61,965 nucleotides of DNA from contig CALUTL010000010.1 in the NCBI GenBank assembly GCA_944323655.1, forward strand, positions 1 through 61,965, read 5' to 3'. Within the stretch, counting starts at the first letter, position 1. Each line of letters opens with the position of its first letter. Below the pieces are notes generated by a model, which was not told where the DNA came from, ran no database searches, and saw nothing but the letters and a program-made list of their open reading frames with translations. Positions 36,288 to 45,678 of the stretch are shown here, piece by piece. This stretch comes from Candidatus Gastranaerophilales bacterium (lineage in GTDB: Bacteria; Cyanobacteriota; Vampirovibrionia; Gastranaerophilales; Gastranaerophilaceae). Both the position numbers and the translations under genes were made by a program.

Positions 36288-38063
36288 TTACGAATTCATA
36301 AATGCTTTAAACGAAGTATTAACGGCTGCGGATCCTGTCGAACTGTAATTCGATGAGGACGAGGCAGCCGAACTACCGGCGCCGCCGGAGGTTGCGTTCG
36401 TTTTTGTGGCATTTAATTTCGCAAGATCTTGTTTTGCTTTATTTTTTTGTGCCTGTGTTCTTGTATACAATGGAATAAATAGCCCCAGTGATACCAGTGA
36501 GAATGCTATATTTCCTATCTGACAAATTGTCCTTAATCTCTTTTCATGAACAGTTGCCAATTCGTCAGTTGATTTCAGTGAAGTATGTTTTGCCCAATTC
36601 CAGAATTTCTGGAATACATTTGCATCTTTATCCAGTTTTTTGAGTCTGTTAATCAAAGTAACTTTGCCTTTATTTTGATATTCAATTAAAGATGCAATAC
36701 CTTTTGCCGCATAATCGCCAAGGAAATAGAAACTTGAGAATGTTGCAATATCTCTTATCGTAGATTCCTTAAGCTCGTTTTTGTCTTCAGCTGCGCCCAT
36801 GCGGCTTGCAAATGTTGCCGTTGATATAATTCTTGCCTGATCCATCGTCGGGAATAAACCCTTAAATTGGAACAACGATTTCAAACTTGGCTTATCCATA
36901 ACCATAGATAATCCGCAAACACCAAGCATTGAACCGATTGAAATAAATTTTTGTTTTAATAGTTGACGTTTCTCTTCCTTTGTCGGCTCTTTATACTCTT
37001 TATTTTCGTTGTAGTCGTTATATATCGGAGCACCTTTGCGTCCTGAAATTTTGTGAGTTATCCATCTGTTTATAGGCTGAGCCGAAATTGCAAGCGGAAT
37101 TATTAATCCTAAACCGCCGATACTTTTCCAGTTTATAAGATGTTTTGCCTGCTTAAAGTATTTTGCAAGATCCTCTGCCGATTCAATACCGCGTGATTTT
37201 GCACCGTAAAGAACCTTCGGGGTGTCCTTACAAAATGCTGAAAGGTTGTTGCCTAAATACCCTTCTTCTCCGGCAAATCTTATGTTTTCTGCAATATGCG
37301 TTAAATTAACAAGTTTTTGATAAGCTTGTTTGGTATTTTTATATTCTCCGCTTTCTGCTGCTTTTGCCAGGATATTAAATGCTTCTTCCGCATCGGATTT
37401 AAGACGAATTTTGGATACGACTTCATTTATATCCTTAATCCCTCTAATTTCTTCGGGATTTTCTGCAAGAAGCTCGGCAAATGCTTTCATACCGTCTTTT
37501 TCATAAGCTTTACCGTCAACACCTTCCATTGACAAAATTGAGCGCATGAAGAAGTTTTTAAAATCTTTTTCCGTGTGTTTGCCCGGAGTGTAAAACTTCG
37601 CTATTTTATCGTAAGCTTCTCCGTTTGCCCAGTTGTTTATAAGGTTTTTATCAAATTTACCCATTACAGGCCAGTTAAATAATGTTCCGGCACCCATTAC
37701 AATGAAACTTGGCAATAAACAGTTTATTATAAGCCCTGAACCTTCTCTTCTTAGGGCTTCAAATCCGCCTATCCAGTTGAATTGGCGTTTTCTTTTACCG
37801 TTTTCATCTAATATCGGATTTCCGTCTTTGTCTTTCTTATTTGAGCCTGCAGTCGTCTCAATAATCGTACGAGGTACAATAGCTGTTGATAAATCAAGCA
37901 CTGAGACGTTAAGCATCGGGTGTTCTTCACACTTTTGAACACCTTTTACAAGCAAATCTACAAATCCGCCTTTGAATGACGGGGAATTACTCATCTGCTT
38001 TTTATTAATACTCACAGGGGTATTTTTTTTATCTGCACTATTTATATCTACTTTAGTAATCAT
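36288..38063 (-). CDS. Large membrane protein, paralog 1, with two FKG motifs
   Basis: 591 aa; unknown family. The N-terminal tail is polar with SPSFKGGF (F30-G32), and the internal copy is SLFQFKGLFPT (coding bases 36858-36866). Hydrophobic segments include NCLLPSFIVMGAGTLF, GGLGLIIPLAISAQP and IAFSLVSLGLFIPLY. The end is Ala/Ser/Gly-rich low complexity. A TATAAT at 38102-38097 (minus strand) is the likely promoter. No ribosome site is visible before the ATG. The middle region is charged and partly helical. Confidence 0.7.
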   Translation of the reverse strand: MITKVDINSADKKNTPVSINKKQMSNSPSFKGGFVDLLVKGVQKCEEHPMLNVSVLDLSTAIVPRTIIETTAGSNKKDKDGNPILDENGKRKRQFNWIGGFEALRREGSGLIINCLLPSFIVMGAGTLFNWPVMGKFDKNLINNWANGEAYDKIAKFYTPGKHTEKDFKNFFMRSILSMEGVDGKAYEKDGMKAFAELLAENPEEIRGIKDINEVVSKIRLKSDAEEAFNILAKAAESGEYKNTKQAYQKLVNLTHIAENIRFAGEEGYLGNNLSAFCKDTPKVLYGAKSRGIESAEDLAKYFKQAKHLINWKSIGGLGLIIPLAISAQPINRWITHKISGRKGAPIYNDYNENKEYKEPTKEEKRQLLKQKFISIGSMLGVCGLSMVMDKPSLKSLFQFKGLFPTMDQARIISTATFASRMGAAEDKNELKESTIRDIATFSSFYFLGDYAAKGIASLIEYQNKGKVTLINRLKKLDKDANVFQKFWNWAKHTSLKSTDELATVHEKRLRTICQIGNIAFSLVSLGLFIPLYTRTQAQKNKAKQDLAKLNATKTNATSGGAGSSAASSSSNYSSTGSAAVNTSFKAFMNS

Positions 38064-38362
38064 AAAATTGTCTGGTCTAAATTTTCCACATCACATATTA
38101 TAACAACTACACAGAAGTATTAAAAGCTGTGAATTTTAAAAATTGCGTTTTTATTCTCTAATGTTAAGGAGATATTAAGAACATTTTTTGGATTTTTTTC
38201 TAAAATTAGATTTTTTTTAAATGTTTTTGCATATTTTTAGGCTTATTTCAGATCTACTTTAACAAAATTAATACGAATTTCTTAAAAATTAACTCATAAA
38301 ATAATTGTAAAAAATTGTAAAGAATACGCTTAATTTTCTTAAATTTATATACCCTTTATATA
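38064..38362. other. AT-rich intergenic region
   Basis: About 300 bases between two minus-strand genes. The end near 38100 holds the promoter of the paralog 1 gene. The rest is homopolymer-rich A/T with no open frame, tRNA or clear hairpin that I can see. Confidence 0.6.
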
Positions 38363-39766
38363 TTAAACAAAGCGTTTTACAAATTCTACAGCATGCTCTT
38401 TTGTAATTACATCCCCGCTAATTTGAGCTTCGTGCAGGGCATCCATAATTTCTCCAAGCTTTGGTGAAGGTTGGATATTCAGAATTTGCATTACTTCATT
38501 ACCGTTTAACAATTTCTCAAGCGGTTCAAGAGTATCAACTACATTCAAATAAAACTCCTGCAAGCGTGTTAGAGATTTAATATTATCTTCTACCATTTCA
38601 TCAGTAATTACAGGCCCTCTGGCTGATAACCTGTCAGCTTTTGATAAAACTATCACATCAAGCGAATTTTCTTCCATTTTTCGAACATATCTCATCATCG
38701 CTTTCTCGTTTACATCAGGGGAAGTCATCAACGAAGCCGGATATATGTGATTTTTTATCATTATTGAAACATAATCAATCTGCTTGTTTGAAAAAGCCAT
38801 TTTCTTTAATATCCCGACAACAAGCTTTGAACCAACGTCATCGTGTTTTATAAACCTGTGGCGGCCTGTATCTTCTTCAATTGTCCAAGTCGAAAACTTT
38901 CCGATATCATGCAAAAATCCTGCAAGCTTTAAATGTGCAAGCCGTGAATATCCGCCAAAATCTACTTTCTCCAAATGTTCTTTAATTTCATCAGGCGATG
39001 TTTTATAGATTTCATTTATATTTCTCACCGTTTCTATTGAATGTTCCAAAAGCCTTAAATGATGGTGAGTGTTTGGCGGAACCTGCTTCAATTCCTTCAC
39101 TATCGGAAAAATCTTCTCCAATAATCCCGCTTCATCCATTTCTTTCAAGGCTATATGCGCAAATTCTCCGCCAAAAAGATGCATAATTTCATAATTTATC
39201 CTTTCAACAGCGGGCTTTGAAATTAAATCTATATGATTTTTTATCTGATTAAGAGTGTTTTCATCAATCTTAAAACCAGTCTGCGCTTCAAAACGGTAAA
39301 CCCTTAAAAGCCTTAAAGGATCATCTTCAAAATTTTTCTCTGAAATTGATCGGATAATCCCATTCTCAAGATCTTTCAAACCTCCTGTTTTATCTATAAC
39401 TTCTCCTGTTTTCAAATTTACGGCAAGCGCATTTAAAGTTAAATCTCGCCTTTCCAAATCCTTTTCAATTGATGCCCCGACGGGTTCTGTTATATCAAGA
39501 TAGTTAATCTTATCCTTCAACACAACTCGATAAATCTTATTTTCTTCATCAAGCGGCACAAAAACTCCGTCGAAAAATTCCGCAAGCTTTAAGGCAAAAC
39601 TTCTTGTGTCTTGATTAACCACAACAAGATCTCTGTCATTTGTTTCTTTTCCGCGCAAAAAATCTCTGACGGCTCCGCCGACAAGATAAATTTCCGCATC
39701 AAAATTTTCTGAAATATCAGTCAGAATTTTATCAGATTTAATTTTTTCCGAAATTTTCGTACTCAT
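38363..39766 (-). CDS. cca: CCA tRNA nucleotidyltransferase with HD domain
   Basis: 467 aa. Nucleotidyltransferase motifs YLVGGAVRDFLRG and NDRDLVVV, RRDLTLNALA, and a DDPLRLLRVYRF-type motif are followed by an HD phosphohydrolase domain (FLHDIGK). Adds or repairs the CCA end of tRNAs. A poly(A)-polymerase role cannot be excluded, as the two share this fold. The start overlaps rsmE by 29 bases out of frame. Confidence 0.9.
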   Translation of the reverse strand: MSTKISEKIKSDKILTDISENFDAEIYLVGGAVRDFLRGKETNDRDLVVVNQDTRSFALKLAEFFDGVFVPLDEENKIYRVVLKDKINYLDITEPVGASIEKDLERRDLTLNALAVNLKTGEVIDKTGGLKDLENGIIRSISEKNFEDDPLRLLRVYRFEAQTGFKIDENTLNQIKNHIDLISKPAVERINYEIMHLFGGEFAHIALKEMDEAGLLEKIFPIVKELKQVPPNTHHHLRLLEHSIETVRNINEIYKTSPDEIKEHLEKVDFGGYSRLAHLKLAGFLHDIGKFSTWTIEEDTGRHRFIKHDDVGSKLVVGILKKMAFSNKQIDYVSIMIKNHIYPASLMTSPDVNEKAMMRYVRKMEENSLDVIVLSKADRLSARGPVITDEMVEDNIKSLTRLQEFYLNVVDTLEPLEKLLNGNEVMQILNIQPSPKLGEIMDALHEAQISGDVITKEHAVEFVKRFV

Positions 39767-40484
39767 AAATTATATTTCCTAACGCTACAGTAACCGCCGT
39801 TTCCGCCTTCAATATCAAGTCACCTAAAGTAAGCATCGTAATCAAATTTTCTTCCATAAACGCAAATTCTCTTTCCGAAAAACCGCCCTCAGGGCCTATT
39901 ATTACATAAAGATTTTCGCCAGCTTTAACCGGTGTTTCATTAAAAAAATCCCTTATCGTTTTTGTTGCCCTTCTTTCGCAAAAAGCTATAACTTTACCGT
40001 TTTGAGCTTTCTTCAAAATATTTTCCAAACCCAAAACAGGCTCACAATGGGGAATTACCGCTCTTTCACACTGTTTTGAAGCTTCATACATAATCCTGTT
40101 CCATCTGTCAATTTTCTTTTCAACAGTAGAAAGGTTTAAAGCGCAATTATCGGTTACGACAGGCAAAACGGCTCTGACGCCTAATTCCGTCGCTTTTTCC
40201 ACTACAAAATTCTGCGCATCACTCCTTAGCGGACTTTGTACCAAAAACAGATTAAAATCCAAATCTCTTTGCGACAAATAAGACTGCTTTATTTCACAAA
40301 CAATTTCACTGGATGTAATATTTTTAATTATGGTTTCATATTGAATTCTGTTTTCATCTATCAGCAGAAGTCCTTCGCCTGCTCTTGCACGAAGCGATTT
40401 TGCTATGTGTTTATAATTTTCTGCGTCTGTAATCTTTACCAGCCCATCTGCGGCTGAAGCTGAATTTATAAAAAAATGCGGCAA
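39738..40484 (-). CDS. rsmE: 16S rRNA m3U1498 methyltransferase
   Basis: 248 aa, a SPOUT-family enzyme. The S-adenosylmethionine knot motif VIGPEGGFSEREF and the C-terminal LTLGDLILKAETAVTVAL are typical. It begins with TTG (40484), which has AGAGGA seven bases upstream; no ATG would preserve the N-terminal PUA-like domain. Confidence 0.93.
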   Translation of the reverse strand: MPHFFINSASAADGLVKITDAENYKHIAKSLRARAGEGLLLIDENRIQYETIIKNITSSEIVCEIKQSYLSQRDLDFNLFLVQSPLRSDAQNFVVEKATELGVRAVLPVVTDNCALNLSTVEKKIDRWNRIMYEASKQCERAVIPHCEPVLGLENILKKAQNGKVIAFCERRATKTIRDFFNETPVKAGENLYVIIGPEGGFSEREFAFMEENLITMLTLGDLILKAETAVTVALGNIIYEYENFGKN

Positions 40485-40632
40485 TTCTTTATCCTCTTTT
40501 CTTTGATTCTACTATAAAATGCAGGGTTTGAAAATAATTATTAAATTTTAATAAAAAAGCTGGCTTTTTATTTCTGTTTGAAGTATTATCAAGGTAGTAG
40601 AAAATTGTTTTACAACCAATTGGGAGAACATC

Positions 40633-41709
40633 GTGGAAAATATACAAGCTAGCGAAAAAGTTATCGGCATACCCCGCGCCATGTCATTTTACAATAATTA
40701 TCCGTTTTATTTCGGGTTCTTTACCGATCTGGGGATTAAAATCGTTTTGTCGGATATCACAACTAAGCAGACTATGTCCAGAGGTTCTGCTCTTGTTGTC
40801 ACCGAAACCTGTCTTCCGATTAAAGTGTACATCGGACATATCTTGAACCTTTTGGATAAAGGGGTTGATAAAATTTTTGTTCCCTCTATTCAATCAGTTG
40901 CCAATAAAATTTACAACTGCTCTAAAATCAGAGGCTTGCCCGATTTAGTCAGAAATGTTATCAAAAAAGATTTTACTATGGTTGAAGCTACTCTTGATAA
41001 ATCGTCCAAAAACCATGGGCTTTATGACTTCTTAAAAGAAATTGCCGCTTATTTTGATATTACTGATGAAAATATAATTAAAAGAGCTTCTAAAGCCGGA
41101 TGGAGATGTTATAACAATTTCTTTATTATGACAAAATCCGGTATGAGCTATAAAAAAGCAATGAATTATGCACTTCAAGGCAAAATTTTCATTGAAAACC
41201 AGACAAAAGAATATCCGATTTCCGTTGCTCTTGTTTCTCACGGATACAACATTTATGACGAGAGAACTTCAATGAAAATTATCGAAAAGCTTGAAAAAAT
41301 GGACGTTAAGGTGGTATCTTCACTTCAGCTTTCAAACGAGCAGATGGCCGAGGGCATAAACACCCTCGGCAACGAAAGATACTGGGCTAACGAATACGAA
41401 ATGACAGGAACTGCCGGTCATTATCTTAAAGATAACCGAATCGACGGTATAATTACGCTTACTGCCTTCGGATGCGGGCCTGACTCGTTGATGGTGGAAA
41501 GAATTCAAAGACGCGCTAAACATTTCGGCAAACCCCTCCTGCACCTTACAATCGACGAACAAACTGGCGAGGCAGGTTTTATCACTCGTCTTGAAGCTTT
41601 TGTGGATATGCTTTTCCGCAAAAAAAGAGCTAAAATTATCAATGATATTGAAATTAACGACACCTCAAGAAATTATATTCCTAATACCAATTTCATTGAA
41701 ACGAAATAA
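40633..41709 (+). CDS. DUF2229/COG3580 acyl-CoA dehydratase activase-related protein
   Basis: 358 aa from GTG, with a GGGAG site. The start VIGIPRAMSFYNNYPFYFGF and the region VTETCLPIKVYIGH match DUF2229, which normally occurs fused or next to the BadF/HgdC ATPase that activates 2-hydroxyacyl-CoA dehydratases. That ATPase part is missing, so this is a stand-alone version. Several cysteines (in ETCLP, YNCSK, GCGP) may bind an Fe-S cluster. Probably an anaerobic redox-linked protein; exact role unknown. A strong terminator follows. Confidence 0.8.
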   Translation: MENIQASEKVIGIPRAMSFYNNYPFYFGFFTDLGIKIVLSDITTKQTMSRGSALVVTETCLPIKVYIGHILNLLDKGVDKIFVPSIQSVANKIYNCSKIRGLPDLVRNVIKKDFTMVEATLDKSSKNHGLYDFLKEIAAYFDITDENIIKRASKAGWRCYNNFFIMTKSGMSYKKAMNYALQGKIFIENQTKEYPISVALVSHGYNIYDERTSMKIIEKLEKMDVKVVSSLQLSNEQMAEGINTLGNERYWANEYEMTGTAGHYLKDNRIDGIITLTAFGCGPDSLMVERIQRRAKHFGKPLLHLTIDEQTGEAGFITRLEAFVDMLFRKKRAKIINDIEINDTSRNYIPNTNFIETK

Positions 41710-41733
41710 TTGCATATTTACAATTAAGATCAA

Positions 41734-41764
41734 CGGCAAACTTATAAATAAGTTTGCCGTTTTT
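41734..41764 (+). terminator. Terminator after the DUF2229 gene
   Basis: A 12-bp arm (CGGCAAACTTAT with ATAAGTTTGCCG) separated by AA forms a near-perfect palindrome, followed by TTTTT. Confidence 0.85.
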
Positions 41765-41791
41765 ACAACTTGACAACGAATTAAGTATACA

Positions 41792-41821
41792 AAAAGGAGG
41801 AATCGTTAAATTCCTCCTTTT
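41792..41821 (-). terminator. Terminator of rpsU
   Basis: A 12-bp stem (AAAAGGAGGAAT with ATTCCTCCTTTT) and a 6-base loop lie 20 bases after the rpsU stop. A/T ends allow use on both strands. Confidence 0.8.
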
Positions 41822-41841
41822 AAATTTATTCAAAACTCTCA

Positions 41842-42015
41842 TTAAACTTTACGTTTACGAGCAGCTTCCGATTTGCGTTTTCTTTTTACGCTCGGTTTTT
41901 CATATCTTTCACGTTTTTTAACTTCTGAAAGAATACCGGCTTTTTGTATTTTTTTCTTGAAACGTCTAAGTGCGCTTTCAATACTTTCGTTTTCGCCGAC
42001 TTTTACTTCTGCCAT
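41842..42015 (-). CDS. rpsU: 30S ribosomal protein S21
   Basis: 57 aa, read on the minus strand from ATG 42015. The protein begins [20 protein letters not shown], then has [20 protein letters not shown] and ends in a very basic tail ([14 protein letters not shown]), which is the S21 pattern. Preceded by an AAAGGTGGTG ribosome site and a near-consensus promoter, followed by a terminator. It is a free-standing gene. Confidence 0.95.
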   Translation of the reverse strand: MAEVKVGENESIESALRRFKKKIQKAGILSEVKKRERYEKPSVKRKRKSEAARKRKV

Positions 42016-42061
42016 TTATGTTTTCACCACCTTTATGGTCTTTAGGTACATTATATGAATG

Positions 42062-42090
42062 ATTATAAACCAAATAAAAATAAATTTCAA
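42062..42090 (-). promoter_or_regulatory. Promoter of rpsU
   Basis: Minus strand TTGAAA (42090-42085), a 17-base spacer and TATAAT (42067-42062): near consensus, fitting a highly expressed ribosomal gene. The leader is about 40 bases. Confidence 0.75.
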
Positions 42091-42104
42091 GATGTCACTG
42101 ATTT

Positions 42105-42587
42105 TTAGTTGTGTTCTGAACTGATTTTCTGCTTTTTATCAAGCTTTTCTATTCGTTTTTCAAGTCTTGGAAGCCAATCCTCTAAAAGCCCGTTGTATTT
42201 TTTTATAAATCTTTCATCAGTAATTTTGCAAGGATATCCGCCTGTTGAATAAAAAGCATATTCATTATCCTGTTTCACATGCAAAACTTCAAAATCACAC
42301 AATTCCTGACCTTTTTTGCTTATGTGAATTCTATGCCAAACGGAATTGTTGTATTTAAACGTAAATTCTTTATCGCCGTTTTTTACGCTCAAAATAACCG
42401 GCTCACGTGTCATTCTGTCATATTTTTTAGAGGCTATATCTTCAATTTTGTCAAGGCAAATACGGTTCTTTTCTGTCAAAATCGGCTCTGCATCAAGTTT
42501 TTTAGATAAAGATTTACTCAAAGTCCGAAGCCAATTACCGTTAAAAGACACACCTCTATCGTATTTTGGGGTTAAATGTATTTCCAT
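42105..42587 (-). CDS. Unknown protein with N-terminal FNG motif
   Basis: 160 aa; no recognised family. It begins MEIHLTPKYDRGVSFNGNWL (motif at residues 15-17). The body has alternating charged and aromatic residues suggesting a small mixed alpha/beta domain (SVKNGDKEFTFKYNNSVWHR), with a Lys-rich C-terminal helix. No membrane segment. AAGGA precedes the ATG. Monocistronic; similar in layout to the unknown gene at 59733. Confidence 0.65.
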   Translation of the reverse strand: MEIHLTPKYDRGVSFNGNWLRTLSKSLSKKLDAEPILTEKNRICLDKIEDIASKKYDRMTREPVILSVKNGDKEFTFKYNNSVWHRIHISKKGQELCDFEVLHVKQDNEYAFYSTGGYPCKITDERFIKKYNGLLEDWLPRLEKRIEKLDKKQKISSEHN

Positions 42588-42639
42588 AATCTGTTTTTCC
42601 TTATAAAAGTAATCTGTCCAATATTTTTATAACAAAAAA

Positions 42640-45615
42640 TTAAGCTGAAAGTGTAAAGATTTGGTAAATTTCCTCGTCTGAAAGTTCTGTAATAATCTTT
42701 TCACCTTCGTAAACTGCCAAGTCTGCAAGTTCTTTCTTAGACTTCAACATCTCGTCAATTTTTTCTTCAAAAGTGCCGAGCGTAATCATCCTGTGAACCA
42801 TAACGTTTTTATCCTGACCTATACGATAAGTTCTGTCAGTTGCCTGATCTTCTACCGCAGGATTCCACCACAAATCGTAATGGATTACATTCGTTGCGCT
42901 TGTAAGGTTCAAACCTGTACCGCCGGCTTTCAGCGAAAGTATCATAACCTTTGTATCGTCATCATTCTGGAATTTATCTATCAATTCTTCACGCTGCGGA
43001 ACAGTCAGTGAACCGTGGAAGAACAGAGGATTCGTATTGCATTCTTCAGAAATGACCTTGCACAATATATCGCCCATTTCTTTATACTGCGTAAAGATAA
43101 GTGTTTTTTCGTTGTTGTCCAAGATACTCTGAACTGTAGATATACACTTGTCCATTTTTCCAGAAAGCTCTTTGCCCATTTCCCCGCCTTTTAAGAATTG
43201 GTAAGGGTGGTTGCAAATCTGCTTCAATGCGGTAATAAGTTTGAAAATGTTTCCGCGTCTGTTGATTCCGGTAAATCCGCTTATCTTTTCCATCATTTCG
43301 TTCAATGTCTTTTCGTAAAGAACAGCCTGAGATTTTGACAGATAACAGTAATCGTTGATAACCATCTTTTCCGGCAAATCCGTAATGACGTGTTTGTCTG
43401 TTTTAAGACGTCTTAAGACAAAAGGCGAAATCGACATTTTCAATTTTGCGGCACGTGAATTTTCCTTGAAACGCTCAATAGGTATAGCATAACTTTTCTG
43501 AAAATCTCTGAGTGAGCCCAAATAACCTGTATTTATAAAATCAAAAATACTCCACAATTCGGTTAATCTGTTTTCCACAGGAGTACCTGTCATTGCAACT
43601 TTTACGTCTGACTTAAGCATTTTTATTGCAAGAGTTTGAGCAGTATCAGGGTTTTTAATATTCTGTGCTTCATCGACAATTACCATACCCCACTGCTGTT
43701 TTTTAAGCTCCTCAACATCAATTCTCATTATTGCATAAGTCGTCAAAATTACATCATGTTTTACATCCAACTGTCTTTCAGCACCATGATAAACAACAGC
43801 ATCCAAGGACGGCGCAAACATCTGTAATTCTTTCATCCAGTTACCAATTAAAGTCGTCGGACAAATTACAAGAACAGGTTTATCCAAAGACTTTTCTTCC
43901 TTCATCTTCAAAATAAGGCTTATAACCTGAATTGTCTTACCCAAACCCATATCATCAGCCATACAAACGCCAAAACCTTTTGAAACATTAGTCCATAACC
44001 ATTTCAAACCTGTCATCTGGTATGGTCTTAATTCTCCCTTTAAATCCGCAGGAGGCGTCACGTCAACCGGTTTTGTAAAATCTTGAATTACTCTTGCAAA
44101 CGCTGAATCGTAATCAAAATCATACTGATACAATTGACCTGACATTGAGGCGTGAATTAATTCCATCCTCGATAGAGATTTCAAATTCGCTTTTGCAATC
44201 TGCTCAAATATCTTCTTGCTCTCATCTTTGTCAACAAGAACATATTTATTCTTGTATTTTACAAGCCCTGTGCTGTTTTCAACAAGTTTGTTAAATTCTT
44301 CCAGTGATATTTTTTCGTTTCCGATTGCAATTTCGTAAGAAAAATCAAGAATATCATCCAGCGCAATCTTAGAAGATGATGTATTATTGAAAATATCAGC
44401 CAAGTCTTTTGAACGTGAAGCCTTAACTTTTGCATTAATTGAGGCTCTCGGAACTACGACATTTACAAGTTCTTTAGGCAATATAACTTCAATCTGGGCT
44501 TTTTGAAGATAATAAGCAGTCTGAGTAATAATCTTGTAAACTTCGTTCAAATTCAAATCAAGAGCAAGCTTGGATTCATCCTCAAATAATTCCTCCAATT
44601 CAGGCATATAACGAATTGCATAATTCAACTGTTTTTCTACAATCCTTGAAATATCTGATGAATTTGCGCCAAAAATTTCTTCCTTAGTATAAAGGTCATC
44701 AACAAGAACACTTTCACCAGTTTTACGGTTTTTAATATGAACCTTCAACCTGAATAACTCATCATCCCCTTCAACTTTATCAATCTTGAAGAACGGAATT
44801 ACATCATATTTGCCGAGATAAAGTTCATCAAACCATTGTGAAAAGTTCTCGGCAATATCCATTCCCTTCATTTGAGAACGCTGCTCAAGGTCTTTTATCA
44901 TATAAGTTCCGGATTTTACATCCTTAAACTTATATGCCTTTATTCCTAAGAATTTGTAAATTACATAATTCATATAATTGTAAATAAAATCTCTTACAAA
45001 ATCTTTAGGTTTTTCGCCTTTGATAAAAAGATTTTCAGGAATATTTTCTTCAAATATATTGATAAACCTTGCAAGCTGCTGATTAGAAATTATCGGCTCA
45101 TAAACAATTCTGAACATAGACCCGCGGGTTTTAACAGTCGGAATAAAGTAAAGCTTTTCAATAAGCTTCATCACAAAATGGGTTAGGTTGTTCATATAAA
45201 TGAACGTCGGAGTAACCGCATCCAAATCAACAACATCACCAAACCCGCCAAAGTAATCCATTACCAAATCCAAACTCATCGGATATCCGACTTCATCTCC
45301 CATCACTTGAGAGCGAAACTTAAATAATGAACCTTTTGATTTAAGATAATATTCAAAATTGTTCGTCGGGGTAACGAAGAAAGAAAGTTTGCCGCCTTCA
45401 TTTACCAGAAAGAAATTCGTGTTTCTCGCAGGCGTATAAGGGCTTAAAAACACATCCTTAAATTCATCCTCTATCGTCTGATAAATAAGACTCAGAGTAT
45501 AGCGAAAATCTTTATTCTTAAACCCGTCGGGATTTTCCGACAAATTAAAAAATAATTCATCAACGTTATTCTTTTTAAATGAAAAATCTATATCAAAAGT
45601 CTTTTTATCAGTCAT
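42640..45615 (-). CDS. SNF2-family ATP-dependent helicase
   Basis: 991 aa. A long N-terminal region (about 1-520) of unknown fold is followed by the SNF2 motor: Walker A DDMGLGKT (about 552-560), DEAQ box, and motifs V-VI GGTGLNLTSATNVIHYD with TDRTYRIGQ in the C-terminal lobe. It remodels protein-DNA complexes; bacterial members of this HepA-like group are poorly characterised. A terminator-like hairpin separates it from the upstream gpmI. Confidence 0.92.
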   Translation of the reverse strand: MTDKKTFDIDFSFKKNNVDELFFNLSENPDGFKNKDFRYTLSLIYQTIEDEFKDVFLSPYTPARNTNFFLVNEGGKLSFFVTPTNNFEYYLKSKGSLFKFRSQVMGDEVGYPMSLDLVMDYFGGFGDVVDLDAVTPTFIYMNNLTHFVMKLIEKLYFIPTVKTRGSMFRIVYEPIISNQQLARFINIFEENIPENLFIKGEKPKDFVRDFIYNYMNYVIYKFLGIKAYKFKDVKSGTYMIKDLEQRSQMKGMDIAENFSQWFDELYLGKYDVIPFFKIDKVEGDDELFRLKVHIKNRKTGESVLVDDLYTKEEIFGANSSDISRIVEKQLNYAIRYMPELEELFEDESKLALDLNLNEVYKIITQTAYYLQKAQIEVILPKELVNVVVPRASINAKVKASRSKDLADIFNNTSSSKIALDDILDFSYEIAIGNEKISLEEFNKLVENSTGLVKYKNKYVLVDKDESKKIFEQIAKANLKSLSRMELIHASMSGQLYQYDFDYDSAFARVIQDFTKPVDVTPPADLKGELRPYQMTGLKWLWTNVSKGFGVCMADDMGLGKTIQVISLILKMKEEKSLDKPVLVICPTTLIGNWMKELQMFAPSLDAVVYHGAERQLDVKHDVILTTYAIMRIDVEELKKQQWGMVIVDEAQNIKNPDTAQTLAIKMLKSDVKVAMTGTPVENRLTELWSIFDFINTGYLGSLRDFQKSYAIPIERFKENSRAAKLKMSISPFVLRRLKTDKHVITDLPEKMVINDYCYLSKSQAVLYEKTLNEMMEKISGFTGINRRGNIFKLITALKQICNHPYQFLKGGEMGKELSGKMDKCISTVQSILDNNEKTLIFTQYKEMGDILCKVISEECNTNPLFFHGSLTVPQREELIDKFQNDDDTKVMILSLKAGGTGLNLTSATNVIHYDLWWNPAVEDQATDRTYRIGQDKNVMVHRMITLGTFEEKIDEMLKSKKELADLAVYEGEKIITELSDEEIYQIFTLSA

Positions 45616-45639
45616 ATTCTATCCAATTCTTTATTACAA

Positions 45640-45673
45640 AATCAGGCAGAACAGTTTCCTATCCTGCCTGATT
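45640..45673 (-). terminator. Terminator-like hairpin after gpmI
   Basis: A 10-bp stem AATCAGGCAG/CTGCCTGATT with a 14-base loop directly follows the gpmI stop. The T run (TTTTG) is short, so read-through into the helicase gene is possible. Confidence 0.55.
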
Positions 45674-45678
45674 AAAGG

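Noticed and set aside
41873..42058. Plus-strand 61-codon frame opposite rpsU
   Set aside because: The minus strand encodes an unmistakable S21 protein with promoter, ribosome site and terminator.
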